Below are positions 51,782 to 63,969 of a DNA stretch of 64,000 nucleotides, piece after piece (positions within the stretch are counted from its first letter, which is position 1; every line of letters starts with the position of its first letter). The stretch covers positions 14,656,001-14,720,000 of the forward strand of contig JAQISU010000179.1 in the NCBI GenBank assembly GCA_029339505.1, in the 5' to 3' direction. A program made the position numbers and the translations under genes. This DNA comes from Unio delphinus (taxonomy: Eukaryota; Mollusca; Bivalvia; Unionida; Unionidae). Under the pieces are notes generated by a model. That model had not been told where the DNA came from. It worked only from the letters and a program-made list of their open reading frames with translations, and did no database searches.

Positions 51782-54700
51782 CTGAAATTGATTAAATACG
51801 TAAAAATTTAGTGACGACTACCAGTCTTTCAGTAATAAGCACAGAAAATTAACGAATGCTTGTTTGGGGCTGTACTTTATTTATAGCACAATATGACTAG
51901 GTGCTGGATTAATTGGAGCTAAGTGCCCTGAATGTTGGTGACCTTGGGATCTAATAGTAGGATTCAAACCTGCACCATTTTGAGTCGCTGTGTTAATAGT
52001 TCCCATCCCAAACCTCTTTCCAAGTACATAATGATATACTGAGCATAAAGTCTTAAGAGAGTGGGTGGGGGGGGGGTGGAAGTGAGTGGGGGAATGTCAA
52101 CAAAACAACAGGACATTTTCCTTATATCCACAAAAAGCGAAAACCCATACAAATAAATAACTTCACATTGTCATCTTGTTGTCACAAGTATCACCTTTAC
52201 TATGTATTGGCACAGGAAGAAATTCTACACTGACATTATATACAGCATCATCATCAGTCTTATTTGATGGTGTGGATAATGCTGATCACACCAAAAAAAA
52301 AATCCCATCTAACCTGTATTCTTGTGATGGAAAAATGTTAACTTTGAACCAAAACTGCAATTACATTCAGGAAGTAAATTTGACCTGAGGGACTAGGCTT
52401 AAAATTTGTTGCACTTTTTAATCCCTTACACACTTTGATCCCTTTCTCCTTGGAAATATTGGGATCAACAGGTTTTAAATGAAGATCAGGTGATATCCCA
52501 GACAGTATTACCTGTAATGACTTTACTTTTTTTTCACTCCTATATGGTTGCATTTAACAAGAGTTTTATATGACCAATTAGGTCTTGTTTACAGCTGTAC
52601 TATGTCAAGAAAGATATTATCTCCAAGACAGGGGTTGTATAAATAAGCAATACCATCTTAATTCTAATTCCTAAATGCTATTGTTTGGCTGGTTGGTTTA
52701 TTGCTGGTTTAATCTCTTCATCCCATCTTGAAAGATGGGAAAGACAAACTTCAGATCTTTCATATTAGTTTATAGGTATTCACACATGCCTTTGAAGTTA
52801 GAGCAGGTATTCTTTTCAGATAAAATTCTATTGAACAATTAGGGATGGACACAATAAGAAAATTTTGATCCACAGGTCAGATGTCAACCTGTAACCACTG
52901 GTGCTGAATAAGGTGTTTGTTTTCTGTGCCATATTAAACCTGAGAACATTTTTTGGAAGAATACCCACATGCAATGGCTCCTAGAGGTTTCATTTAGGTC
53001 ATGTCAGGCATGCAGGCAGTGGACTGACAATGTTACAATTGAAGAAAAGGAACAATGATAAAGCTGTTCGCATGCGGACAGGAGCAAATTGAAAATCTGT
53101 TCTTTTTCAGTGTTCAGGTGTGAAACAATGTCAGATGCTGTATTAGATTTGGGTGGAAGATTTTTCAATTTAGCTTGCATAGTTAGACACAAATTGGATA
53201 GAAATCAAAATTAAGAATTTTAGAGTGAAGGCTGTTGATAATTTAGTAAATATAATTGGAAAATAATTTAGTTTTTCATGTTTTGATTTGCTAATAAAGA
53301 AATGTGCTCTAATTTAATTACATCAATTAAGATATGTAACTTAATATATTTTATACTATTGCTAAAATAATGTTTTAAAAAATTAGCTGTTTTGTTGTCT
53401 ATTTATTAACCACATTTTTTAAATGTATAGTCCTAAGCAAATTTTAAATATTTTAATGTTCTGGAGTGAAACTGTTAATGTGTATTATTATTATTGATAA
53501 TAATATTATCATCATTATTGTTATCATTGATGTCCGAGTTGTTACTGTTGAGCTTAACAAAATGGTTGTTCAGGAGCGGTATCGTTTACTTCTCACTTAT
53601 AATTAAACAGGACAAGTTTAAGTTTTTATAAATAATTTATAGTCTTCATGAGAAATAAATGTGAAGTCTACATATGAGAAATAATTTGTACCAGTCTACA
53701 TATGAGAAATAATTTGTACCAGTCTATATATGATAAATAATTTATACATGTCTACATGTGAGATAATTTATAAGTCTACATGTTAGGTCATTTATTGGTC
53801 TACGTGTAAAAAATTATTTATACAAGTCTATAAAATAGATAATTTTTACAAGTCTATAAATTAGATAATTTATACAAGTCTTCTTTTGAGAAAAAATTTA
53901 CAAATCTTCATATGAGATATAATTTACAAACAGTCTGCATTTGAAAAGTCTGTATGAGAAATAATTTATACAAGTCTACATATGACATAATTTATAAGTC
54001 TACAAGATGTTTGCGTTGGAGGCGGTGGGCATGTAACAATACACGAATTGCTGATTGAATGAATAAATAAATTAATAAATCCCACTTACCATATCTGCCT
54101 GTAACATTAGATACATTTCGTCAGGTGCCAGGTGCTTCTCGGAGTCACTGTCCATTCCTGCATGCAGACGATCTGTCGAGACAAAATAACGAGACATGAG
54201 TAATGTTCATGTTGGAGTTAACTTTTTAACACGAGACACAATTGCAATATTCTTCGATATACAATTTTGAATATAAAAATAATATACCATGACATCGCAT
54301 GTTGCTCCTCTGGAAGCGAATAATCAACAAAATGAAGTGAATCTGTATCAAAACAAAGGTGTCGATAACTGAGGTATTCAAGACACGTGTCGTAATGGAG
54401 TGGCACCATTCATCGAGGTAAGCGCGCTATCAGAGAGACATTATGACAGCTCACTAATGTTCAATACCCCACGCTGATTAGTGTCAGTTGAAAAGACGGT
54501 TTGTTACCAATTAAAAATTTTGTAAGAATTTTGTTTTAATATATTAGATATTTTTATACTCAAAACATACTTAATAAAAGATCATTTTAGCTGATAAAAT
54601 AGTTTTATTGTTAATAATAATAATGATCATCACTGGGTGAAGTTATTTAGCAGAAAGCAAAAGTTTTGTTTTGAGAAGATTACTTTTTGCATTAATAATT

Positions 54701-57700
54701 TGTTACCTTTTCTCTTTGATAATCCATATTTTACTCCTGTTTTCACTAATTTTTGATTAACTATAGGGACACTGAATCAGGGAGAGGTACACATTCTCCG
54801 TCTGTTATAACCTGGTATCAAATAATAACAGGCACGTGTCTCCACTCCTATTTCTAACTTTCCTATAGTCAATAGGCTAATGCTATATTTAGATGGAGAT
54901 TTCTGATTGGCTAGTGAAATTCTCGGTTTCACTTCATTCACTGGATCAAAGCTTGGGGTGTTAATTTTTACTGGCGAAAGCATACTGGACCCATACCTGT
55001 ACAGCTGCTGTAAGGAACCCACACCTTGTCTTCAACCCACATGACATGCTTGACTGCACCCTGGGGTTAGGTTTTTGTAAGGGGCACACTTCACACAAAC
55101 CATAAAAACGAGTTTCATAGCTTTCTATTTCATTTCCCCAAAAGGAACAGATGTATTGTCACATTTAAATTGATTCTTTATTTTGTCCTTTTTCCGTCTT
55201 ACTACATTCTAAATTACATTTTCTTCATTTTAACGCAGTTTTAAAGTTTTCTTTTAAAGTCAGCAATAGAGGTTTTAACGTTTATCACCTACTCTAAGTG
55301 ATTTTAGTTCCTTCTTTCCTATTTAAAGTGAGAAAACGATTTCCACTTTTGTTGTACAAAATGGAGTTTCACAGATGTGCAGACACTAAAACGGCTTTGT
55401 CCCAATGTATAACATTTGATAAGGACGTTTATAAACGGAAACTTTACTTTGTAAAGCTTGAATGAAAGAGAAACGTAGAAAGGATTTGATCTACATATGC
55501 TAATATCTTTAAATAATACATTTTCTTTTACATGTCTTTCCAATTAGCTCTTTTGAAAATCAAGGTGAAAGTGTGATTGGGTGATCTTTTTTACGAACAT
55601 TTGTCCTCTTCATTCCATTTGTTTATGATTTAATACTGTAATTTCAAACACAATTTTTATGATAAACAGCCTTTTTATATAATAAAAAACGCAAATTGGG
55701 ATTATTAACTAATTACGATCAATTAATCTTAAACAATGATGTTAGATAATGATTAGTCATCAAATCAATGAACCGATCAATGCTGGAACAGTCCCACCAG
55801 GATAGCCTTCTGTAAATATACTTTATTAACTAAACGGCTTGTCTGATTAAATCACACGAGATGTATATTGTATATACAAAAATCAATCAATACAAATATC
55901 GTCATCTTTTTGTTATTTTAAGGAACATAATCAAACATCACATAGAAAGGCTATCTTAATCAAAGACCCTTTATGAATACTTGGCTTTTTTTACCTGGTG
56001 TTTACAGTCAGAGATTTTGAGCAGTATGTGTCTATGCTTGATACCTAAACAAACACCTTGAAAGGTAATGCAAATACCGACTTACCACAGCTTAAATCTC
56101 TCATCCTTTGGATTTAGTACTGATCCTTGGTCAAATGTTATTTCAACACTTCCTTGGAATAAAGGATATTTTAAACAGCGCTCAATTGAAAAGAAACTTT
56201 CCAAAAAGTCTATGAATGTAAAATAAGAATAACAAAAGAGATCTTTTTTCGTCCATGACATGGTTGGATCAGTTGCATGTCTAGGTGAGATGATCGGAAA
56301 GACATACTGACATCATTCACTATAATGTTATGTCAAGCTCCGATTGTTTGACAAATCTGTCAAGTGGTTTTACGAGTGAAACACAGCGGTCATGGGTGCT
56401 AGTGTGTGTGTGTGTGTGTGTGCCAGTAATCATTGAATTACAGAATTGATTACTTCTACTTAAACTAATTAAAAACAAAACAATCGAAAAAAATTCATGA
56501 TTAGGTAGAACATTTATATATTTCAGCGCACAAGTGAACTAATCAATCACAAACTTGGAATCCCCCTCCCCTAAAAGCAAATAACCAAATAATTTGCGAT
56601 ATAAGTTTGCGTTTGTTGGGTTTAGTGCAATTCAGCGTACGGCTGTTGGATTTAGGAAGAACCACCGACACGTGTGAAGCGACTGGGAAGCTGTCGTTTC
56701 TCAAATACCCTCGCTGATTCAACCGAAACGCCCGATTCGTGGTTGTGTAAAGGCGAACGCCTTGGACCACTCAGTCACCTGTGAATTACGTGTGAATTAC
56801 TATTTAAAAATATACAGCGAAAACCAGTGAAGAGTTTTACGGGTTGTCATTGTTTACTTTAAATATATGAAAATTCATAATCCCAGCTTTAACTTTATAA
56901 AAGTGATTGATCATAATAACTTGTCATTCAGTGATACAAAATAAAATCTATACAGAAAGTGTCAACTCGTAGCAGTTAGTGTCGTAGTAATGTTATTTCG
57001 GCAGCGAACGTTGGAATATATTACATCTGAATAAAACTTTTTTTATATTTAAAAAAAAAATATCACAGAAAACATCATACCTTCGAGGTATAATCCATCA
57101 GACATGAATATAATTTCCACAAATCTGGCATACAATATATAGAGTTGTTCCAAATAACTGTGTAGTGTGATACATACGTGAACAAGAATCGACTTATACG
57201 TTTGTATACAACCCAGTTCTCTCGTAATATTTCCTCAATGCAGACCCTATCTTTTGTATCTTGTACCTACCGGGCAAAGCCATTGGCAAGTTCCCACAAA
57301 ACTCATGTAACTCATACGATACAATGTCGATACATTGTATCGTGTTCAGTTGTAAAAACAACCTAAGGACGAAATTTATCACATCTTGTTTAGTTGTGTA
57401 CATTATGCCTGGGCAGTGGGCCTTACAGATTGTATCAGATGCACGCGTGATATAATTTGCAAAACCTTGCTCTTCAAAATCTCATTTACCCTTGATTTGG
57501 TTTGGGAAAAACTATATAACTAGTAGCAACCAAATGCGTACGGCAAAGTATGTCATTGCAAGCAATCATCACGATATTACAAATGTGCGGCCAGTCCTTG
57601 AAGATCTGAGACACCGCTATAATTGTAGAAAACGTAATCTTGCGGAAACTGTTCAGTTTGAACGCCGATCTTTTTCTTAAAGCTGTGTACAGACACAAAA

Positions 57701-60700
57701 TAGTAATTTTTCAAATTTTGATTTCATAAGTATTTACACATTTGATTTATTGATTTAATAGATCTATCCATGTTAATTTTTTCTCTCAATAAATGAAAAT
57801 GGTTTAGGCACAAGATACAAAAAGTTATTTTTAAAAAAAAGGACATAGGCAATTCAAAACCACCCCACTCACCCTAGAAAGCACAAAACCTCCAAAGAAA
57901 ACCATTTGACGAGAACTGCAGAATTCGAAGTGTTTGAAATACAAATGACTCGGGTCGAGATAGCCGTCTGCAAGTAGTATTTCAACACGGTGACAGATTG
58001 ACATAAATAATCTGGTAGTTTGACCTTTTATCTAAAAAAAAAAAAATCCTCAGCTCATTCCACACGTTATAATACATTTCTAAGAACATTTAACTATACC
58101 ATGCACGTAAGATTCTGAAATTGTAACCACAATTTTTTTTTTAAAGTGGACTAGGGCACCTAGCTCTAATTGGGTTATTTTGATCAACTTAAAATCTAAT
58201 GTTGATAACATGACGAAATGTTGATATTTATAATTTGAGGTTGAAATGAATGGCATAGATGGTACAAAACGGAAAAATGTGTTCCCTAATGACTATTTTA
58301 TTATCAGTATAGAAGTGTGCAACTCTCACCTACCTACCCTGGATACAATATGGTAAAGTCTTTGATTTGTATCATTTAACACACATAAAAATGTAAACCC
58401 TATTGTAAAAGTTATCGAATCTGAGCTGTGGTGATGCATTCTGTTAAAAAATATTCACTAAACAGAATTTACCCTGTATTAATTTATTCGCCTAGTCAAC
58501 GTTCCAAAACACTTTCAATTATCACAAAATCATTATCAAGGTAATAAAAAAATATTTACGTAAGTAGTAAGATATGTCAGACGTTACATTTGCTAAAGTG
58601 CACGCGTAACCTGCTAATAATTATATGTCACAACATCACATGTTAAGAAATAAACATGACAAATGACTGTTGTCAGTACAATACAGGTGTCACGCTACTG
58701 AGCTGTCAGTTAAAGTGAATGTTTGAAGAGTCGGCGGGTATTTTCTTAGTGATTTTTCCTGCCTGAACATGAAGAAACCAATAAACATTTTTTGAGTAGC
58801 TGTATATCAGCTTTTATGTCATTCAAAACTTCTCAAATAACTACCTTTTCATTATTGACATAAAAAGAAAAAATATAGAGTTGAATAAAAGGCAGATATG
58901 AAAGATGTGTATCAAATTCAACAGTTAAAATGCATTTCAACTAGAAAATTAATTTTTGAACCCACAGTGGAAAAGATAGACAAGATTTGTTTATACTGAA
59001 TATTTTTTATTATTATGCAGTTCCAGAGACTCCAATCAGCAATTTAAATGACCAAACTAAATTAATTTTTTTTAAACAAGAATATCAATCACTTCATTTG
59101 AAAATATTCAATTTTGCAGTCTGTTGATTTTATAGATAGACCATATAATTGTAATACAAATTCTGAATATGCGCAAATACAACTATTTCTTGTGCACTAA
59201 TTACAGAATGAACTTCAACAATAAGGTTTTGTGGCATTTATGACCGATTGAATTTTACTTTGGTGCTTTCAATAACGGCGGGGCTCATAAACTTTGGTCC
59301 GACTGGAATGATTTTTATTCCAAGATAGAGAGAATACCGTGTCTTTGATGTAATCTATAATCTGACAGTTCATCACACAGGGGAAAACACCCCTTTCAAT
59401 ATAACTGCAATAATATCTTCCCACAGCACCAATCAAATTAAGTTTGATCTCTAATCATGGTACAGACACTAAAATAAAAATATTTGGACCTTTTCAATTC
59501 AGACGGTTTTATCATCTTCATTTTCATTATGTTCCGACTAGAACTGAATCCTGGCCTAAATTCAACATCGGTTTCCAATGTCATTAGAATGGAACAAATT
59601 GTATGCTTTTCCACACGTTACAAATGACTGGTTCACTAACATAAACTGTGAGGCACTTGCTTATATTTTTATTTATTTTTAAAGAAAGTGAAACAAACAG
59701 TTGAGAATCGAAGAAAAAAATCGGTAATTTGTAATACTCATTTTTTTCTCAAAAGTTTACCTTAAAAGCACACTTACTTTCCAACATATAAAAATTTGCA
59801 CATTATTGTTATGTTTGGCCTTATTTTCCTATCAAAGTCTCATCGTATTCCAACTTTTAACATGCAGTGACTCAGACTCCTAAAGTCAAGTGTCATTGGT
59901 TTAATACACACCAAAGTCAGTCAGGGGTGGCTGCCTAAGCTAAGTGTGTACTTGTGAAAGGTATTTAACTCCAATTTCTCTGCATGATGTTGCCAAGAGT
60001 GTGTTGAAAATGCCGTTAAAATAACAACAACCGTACTTTACGTACAACCCTACTATACGCTTTGCCGATGAGAAATGAATAAAAAAAAAAAGTACAGGAA
60101 AACGGACACGATGCAAATATGTTCAATATAAGCTAAATAGAAAACACAATATATTCCATTTTATGCTGCTTTGTGTAGAGCCTTAATAGAATTTGTATGT
60201 CTTAAGAGATTCATTAAAAAAAAATATTAAGAAAAACAAATTTTTACCTTTGATAGTTTCCCAGTGCCAAAGAAGCACGTTTCTCATATCATTTACATCC
60301 ACTATATTTTGCAACGTCTGGCCCCTAGTTTCTGGAAAGCTCACAGTTTCATCAACCAATGGCCGCATTATGAGATACAAGATACTGAAGTCTTGGGATA
60401 ATCTGAGGTACAACTATCAGGCTACAAAGTTTTAGATCTGACAACAGCCAATGTTGATCTCGCTGATTTTAAGTGTGGAATGAAATGTGACCTCTCTTGA
60501 TAAGATTATATATCCCTGGTCAGTTAGCTAGCATTTGATGGGATTGTTTTCATCGTAACACTTTCTTTTTCCTTGGGTGTAAATGTTCAACTTCCTTTTT
60601 CAAAATTATTTGTGTACATTTATTGAAAAACAATACAAAATCAACTAAGGTTATAATAGACTGTTTTGTAAGTATAAATGCAATAGTTAAGTATGGGGAA

Positions 60701-61925
60701 AATTTCACACCTGAGCGTTGGATACAATTCATTTCTGTAAGGTAGCATCCTGTATCCACCGTTTGATCTATATTTGTCCTGGGTGATTGGTCACACTAAT
60801 ACATCCATGGACAAATTGGGGATATCCCTTAGCAAAATACAGGTAAATTTGTATCCTATTGTTCACCTGCTTCGACTGACTGGTTCTATTGTGGTAGTAA
60901 AGGGGAAGTATCTCCTAATGGAGTTTTGACCCCCTCAGGGAAAGTCATTTATTTTAATCCTCTTTAAAGATAACCAGTAGTGCATAAAATAGGAGAATTG
61001 GGTATAACCAAAGATAACCTTATTTTACCATTGATTATAAATAAGATAGATGTTATCAGGTCAGGAATACAAAAGAAAACAAATAGTTTGAACTTAGATA
61101 TTGGGTATAACTTTATCAGATCTAAATAAGAATTGTAATTTACTCTCTTCTTTACATAATTGGTTTTCTCAACATGTTTTTACAAATTATTTAGTATAAT
61201 TGATAACCAATATCGCCAAATTATCCTAATGTCCTAATAAATATAATAAGATGGTTTATAAATACAACAATAAACATAGAATAGTAATATTTAAAACATT
61301 TTATTGATCTTGGACTACTGTGTTTTAGAATTTTACTAGAGTAATTTTGCTGTTGGACTAGTACTGAGTTGTATTTATTTGAATACTATATTTGATATTT
61401 GACTAGTATTGAGTTGTATTTATTTGAATACTATATTTGATATTTGACTTTTTGTATTTACTTGACTAGTACTTTTTATATTTATTACTAGTATTCGGTG
61501 TATATTTGACTAGCATCTTTTGGTTCAAATAATAAATAAATAATAGGGGTGGATAAATCAAGTCAAAACAAAATTCAGTAATGTGAAAGTAAATGGTTAT
61601 AATTAATTAATTTTTTTAAATGTAAACTGTTTTTTTTAAATCAGCTGCTAATGAAAGCTTGTATAATGATAAGTCATAAGAAATTTCATTGATCATTAGG
61701 TAAACTGAATTAAGAACATGAGAATCAGTTGGTCATGTCTTTTTTTTGGCGTTTTATTCAAGTTGGTTAAATAAACATTTGTAAATCGATTGTTGAAAAG
61801 GTCTTACCCCTCTCAGCTTGAAGCAAATCCATAGTTTCAGCAGCAGCTATAACCAGTCTATGAAAATAACCCGCATAAGTCCTGGTAAACTCCAACTTCT
61901 CTAACAAGTTCTTATCTTTAGTCAT
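49367..61925 (-). CDS. Serine-rich coiled-coil protein of unknown function, gene span with alternative first exons
   Basis: Coding exons on the minus strand are 49367-51781 (last), 54090-54172 (common second exon) and one of several candidate first exons. Using the most distal one (61808-61925) gives 871 residues. I do not recognise the family. Seen: residues about 1-105 are helix-forming and coiled-coil-like (LLQAERDRLHAG; KKQEQALQSEIEEIAAKF); the next ~680 are Ser/Thr-rich and low in hydrophobics, so probably disordered; four short ASST(M/L)(L/I)(D/E)(D/E)-type motifs lie at about 364-450; a PPLPPPRPR SH3-type proline motif is at about 515-523; and the C-terminal ~85 residues are basic, ending FSETFYKRDKSGRVRIQTL. 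The layout suggests a cytoplasmic scaffold or adaptor, which is inference only. It converges on MRPL28. Confidence 0.85.
51782..53663. other. Intron of the serine-rich gene, non-repetitive part
   Basis: Contains a G-rich run near 52063-52078. No further coding exon recognised between the exons at 51781 and 54090, and the phase-0 junction needs none. Confidence 0.6.
53664..54004. repeat. Degenerate 28-bp-type minisatellite (AGTCTACATATGAGAAATAA)
   Basis: About 11 copies with decaying similarity, just 3' (plus strand) of unique intron sequence and 86 bp from the common exon. Confidence 0.88.
54090..54172 (-). CDS. Common second exon of serine-rich protein
   Basis: An 83-nt exon between acceptor TTGTCTCGACAG and donor ATG|gtaagt. 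It begins with two bases (AT) that complete a Gly/Asp-type split codon from a phase-1 first exon and then encodes RLHAGMDSDSEKHLAPDEMY plus LMLQADM. It joins in phase 0 to the exon at 51781, giving LMLQADM-INIKKQEQ as a continuous helix. An internal Met (MDSDSEK) could itself serve as a start if transcription begins inside the preceding intron. Confidence 0.85.
54173..56085. other. Intron between exon 1a and the common exon
   Basis: Contains the CCAAT match at 54903-54912. An 81-codon frame at 54777-55022 (minus) has no recognisable similarity and is not called. Confidence 0.5.
54903..54912 (-). promoter_or_regulatory. Possible CCAAT (NF-Y-type) box
   Basis: CTGATTGGCT on the + strand reads AGCCAATCAG on the minus strand, a perfect match to the NF-Y CCAAT consensus. 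It lies about 730 bp upstream of the common second exon, inside the introns of transcripts from exons 1a-1d. It could serve a promoter that starts translation at the internal MDSDSEK. A single 10-bp match is weak evidence. Confidence 0.25.
56086..56104 (-). CDS. Candidate first exon 1a of serine-rich protein (6 codons)
   Basis: ATG at 56104, with an in-frame TAA five codons upstream, encodes MRDLSC and ends in phase 1 with G before a strong gtaagt-like donor. Joined to the common exon it gives MRDLSC-D-RLHAG. It is the most proximal candidate promoter-associated exon. Short, hence moderate confidence. Confidence 0.5.
56402..56422. repeat. (TG)n microsatellite
   Basis: About 10 TG units. Confidence 0.9.
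56610..56792 (-). mobile_element. Old, diverged SINE of the family-1 type
   Basis: The minus strand reads GTGACTGAGTGGTCCAAGGC as a class-II tRNA-like A-box region and GGTTGAATCAGCGAGGGTAT at the B box. The body retains GAAGCGACTGGGAAGCT (plus strand). It has diverged strongly from the three younger copies and lacks the (TTG)n tail. It lies in the first intron of the serine-rich gene. Confidence 0.65.
57081..57105 (-). CDS. Candidate first exon 1b of serine-rich protein (8 codons)
   Basis: ATG at 57105 encodes MSDGLYLE and ends in phase 1 with a final G before gtatga. Joined to the common exon it gives MSDGLYLE-D-RLHAG. It is very short, so the support is only the ATG, the donor, the phase and the conserved last base. 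Confidence 0.45.
57106..60247. other. Intron and presumed promoter region between first exons 1b and 1c
   Basis: Mostly unique, AT-rich. It contains two further very short ATG-to-phase-1-donor candidates (57271-57283 MALP; 59778-59787 MLE), reported as weak possibilities only. Confidence 0.45.
59890..60034 (+). mobile_element. Possible SINE 3' end fragment
   Basis: Ends AAAATGCCGTTAAAATAACA followed by ACAACCG, resembling the 3' end of family 1 (AAAATGGCGTTAAACC plus CAA tail). No tRNA-like head is visible, so this is a truncated copy or a different family sharing the tail. Confidence 0.35.
60248..60368 (-). CDS. Candidate first exon 1c of serine-rich protein (40 codons)
   Basis: ATG at 60368 opens MRPLVDETVSFPETRGQTLQ then NIVDVNDMRNVLLWHWETIK and ends in phase 1 with G before gtaaaaat. 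An in-frame stop lies 16 codons upstream, before the first ATG. It would give ETIK-D-RLHAG on the common exon. The N-terminus is unlike that of exon 1d (acidic, Trp-containing). The donor is weaker (gtaaaa), but the open frame of 40 codons and the phase match support it. Confidence 0.6.
60369..61807. other. Intron between first exons 1d and 1c
   Basis: Unique except for a 45-bp direct duplication at 61356-61448 (GACTAGTA(C/T)TGAGTTGTA unit). No exon recognised. Confidence 0.55.
61808..61925 (-). CDS. Candidate first exon 1d of serine-rich protein (39 codons)
   Basis: Starts at an ATG in an A-rich context (TTAAAAAATGA), with an in-frame TAA two codons upstream. It encodes MTKDKNLLEKLEFTRTYAGY then FHRLVIAAAETMDLLQAER and ends in phase 1 with a final G before gtaagac. 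Joined to the common exon it reads LLQAER-D-RLHAGMDSD, extending the heptad-like helix naturally. It is the longest and best-supported first exon and the most distal one in the window. Confidence 0.8.
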
Positions 61926-62920
61926 TTTTTAAGCAATATCACTTGAGCAACGACAACAATATTTTCACTATCTGAAATATCTAAAATTACAACACAAGCT
62001 GATCAAATTTTCTAAGAAAACAGATCAGAATTCATAAGATAAAGAAACCCAACTAAAATCATGATGCATTCTGTCAAAATAAACTGGTCTTTAGTTTTTC
62101 AGTGTTTTTATAACAATGTTAGGACACTTTTGAGAAGATAATTTTTAGTAGTAAATGTCACCTTGAGTAGAGTTTGTTACTGTGACTGTAAGGTCTTTAT
62201 AAAGCAGTGATCCGTACAATTAGCATGAAATGACAATTAGTAATATGGAATACTAATCTGTTATTATTCAAGCATGAATTAAAGTAGAGTCATTAATTAA
62301 AGCTACTCAGACAAAAATGGACAGGCATGCATGGGTTAAGGGAAGTTACAGGACATGTCAAAACAGTCTTTAATTGAAGATGGTCAGGCAAAAATGGTCA
62401 GTCATGCATGGGTTTAAGCTAAGGAAATGAAGCAAGAAATGGTCAGAGTTGTAATATTGGTATGACACTTTGAGCTTCTTTTTTATATTATTATTAGGTC
62501 TTTAAGAGAAGATGACAGAAGAAAATTTAGGATTTTAACTTTATCTCTACTTTTATAATTGTTTTTTTTAAATATGTTTTTATTTACAAATCCAGAATGT
62601 ACCATTATTGATTTTATAAAGTGCCCTAAGAACTTTTGCTGCTTAGAGTGAAATATTGCCATATAGATATTGGAGATAAACAAACTCCTTGAAAGCAAAA
62701 TACCATATATTTCTAAACTAACAAAAAGTTGGAAAAGTAGGGTGGCTATGGGTTGGCATGCTTGTACAAGCATTATACAGGCTAAGAAATATGATTTTGT
62801 GACCAGTCAAAGCAAAACCAGCTATATCTGATAACAGAACAAATTTGTATCAGTCTTCTGGGGCACTTTCTGTCAAATTGGATCCATGTCTCTTCAGTTA
62901 TTCAAAGTGTATCTATTTTT

Positions 62921-63068
62921 GTAACAGCACCCAGATTTGATGTCAGAATGGTATTTTAGTAACAGCACCCAGATTTGATGGCAGAATGGCATTTTAGTAA
63001 CAGCACCCAGATTTGATGGCAGAATGGCATTTTAGTAACAGCACCCAGATTTGATGGCAGAATGGCAT
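62921..63068. repeat. 38-bp tandem repeat
   Basis: Four copies starting GTAACAGCACCCAGATTTGA at 62921, 62959, 62997 and 63035, nearly identical. Confidence 0.95.
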
Positions 63069-63270
63069 CACTTGTTAAAAAAAATGTAAAGGTACTTCAT
63101 GCCCGAATGCTTTCTATAAAACTGTCTAGTATTTTCTGAGAATTGTCTAGTATTAACTGAAAAATGTCAACGTATTTTCTGAGATGTCATTTAAAGGATT
63201 GTCCATTTTTTTGTAATGAAGGCCATGTTTGATGGTGAATGAGCACAATTTATATGCATTTGAAAGCTCT

Positions 63271-63366
63271 TAATACCATACATGCATTCTTTCAGACTTT
63301 TTTAATACCATAAATGCATTCTTTCAGACTTTTTTAATACCATACATGCATTCTTTCAAACTTTTT
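63271..63366. repeat. 32-bp tandem repeat
   Basis: Three copies starting TAATACCATA(C/A)ATGCATTC. Confidence 0.92.
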
Positions 63367-63625
63367 GGGTCAATAGCTGCTGAGCAGTTTCTGAGAAGTC
63401 ATCTAAAGTATTTTCTGTTTTGATAGGCAGCCGTATTTGAAGATGGATTGGCATCATTTGGAAATAAAGCAAACAAAAAAAAAACAATAAATGTTGAGAG
63501 GTATTATGCTGGATTGCTATCTATCAGATTTTTATCCAATTATATTGAGCAGGATTTGTGCCTTTGTTGAAAGGTTTTTCTATATTTAGTAACGGTTACC
63601 ATATTTAATGTCAGATCAGCTTCAG

Positions 63626-63628
<3 letters not shown>

Positions 63629-63691
<63 letters not shown>
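63629..63691. repeat. (TA)n microsatellite
   Basis: About 31 TA units. Confidence 0.97.
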
Positions 63692-63697
<6 letters not shown>

Positions 63698-63964
63698 CAC
63701 TATTGCATGATGCTATGTGTTAAATTTTGTCAAGCAATTCATTATAATCGTTTTCTATTTTTAGTAATGGTTGCTTTATTTGCTCTCTGTTAATTTTTGG
63801 TCCAATTCTGTTTAAAGTATTTTTAATTAGAAGTCATATAAAGGTCCAGATCATGAGCTTGTGTGACCTAAAGACAGAGTTAGGCTAAAAATAGCTTCAT
63901 TTAAAGCAATGACCAAGCTTGCCATGTAACTAATCAACCTTGTGGCCCTATATTGTTACATATT

Positions 63965-63969
<5 letters not shown>

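Noticed and set aside
57194..57403. 69-codon minus-strand frame with an internal ATG-to-phase-1 donor (57283-57271)
   Set aside because: Phase and final G fit the common exon, but only four codons follow the ATG; too weak to list as an exon.
58330..58380. Minus-strand ATG with a GTAGGT donor as another first exon
   Set aside because: Donor phase is 2 or runs through a stop, so it cannot join the common exon in frame.
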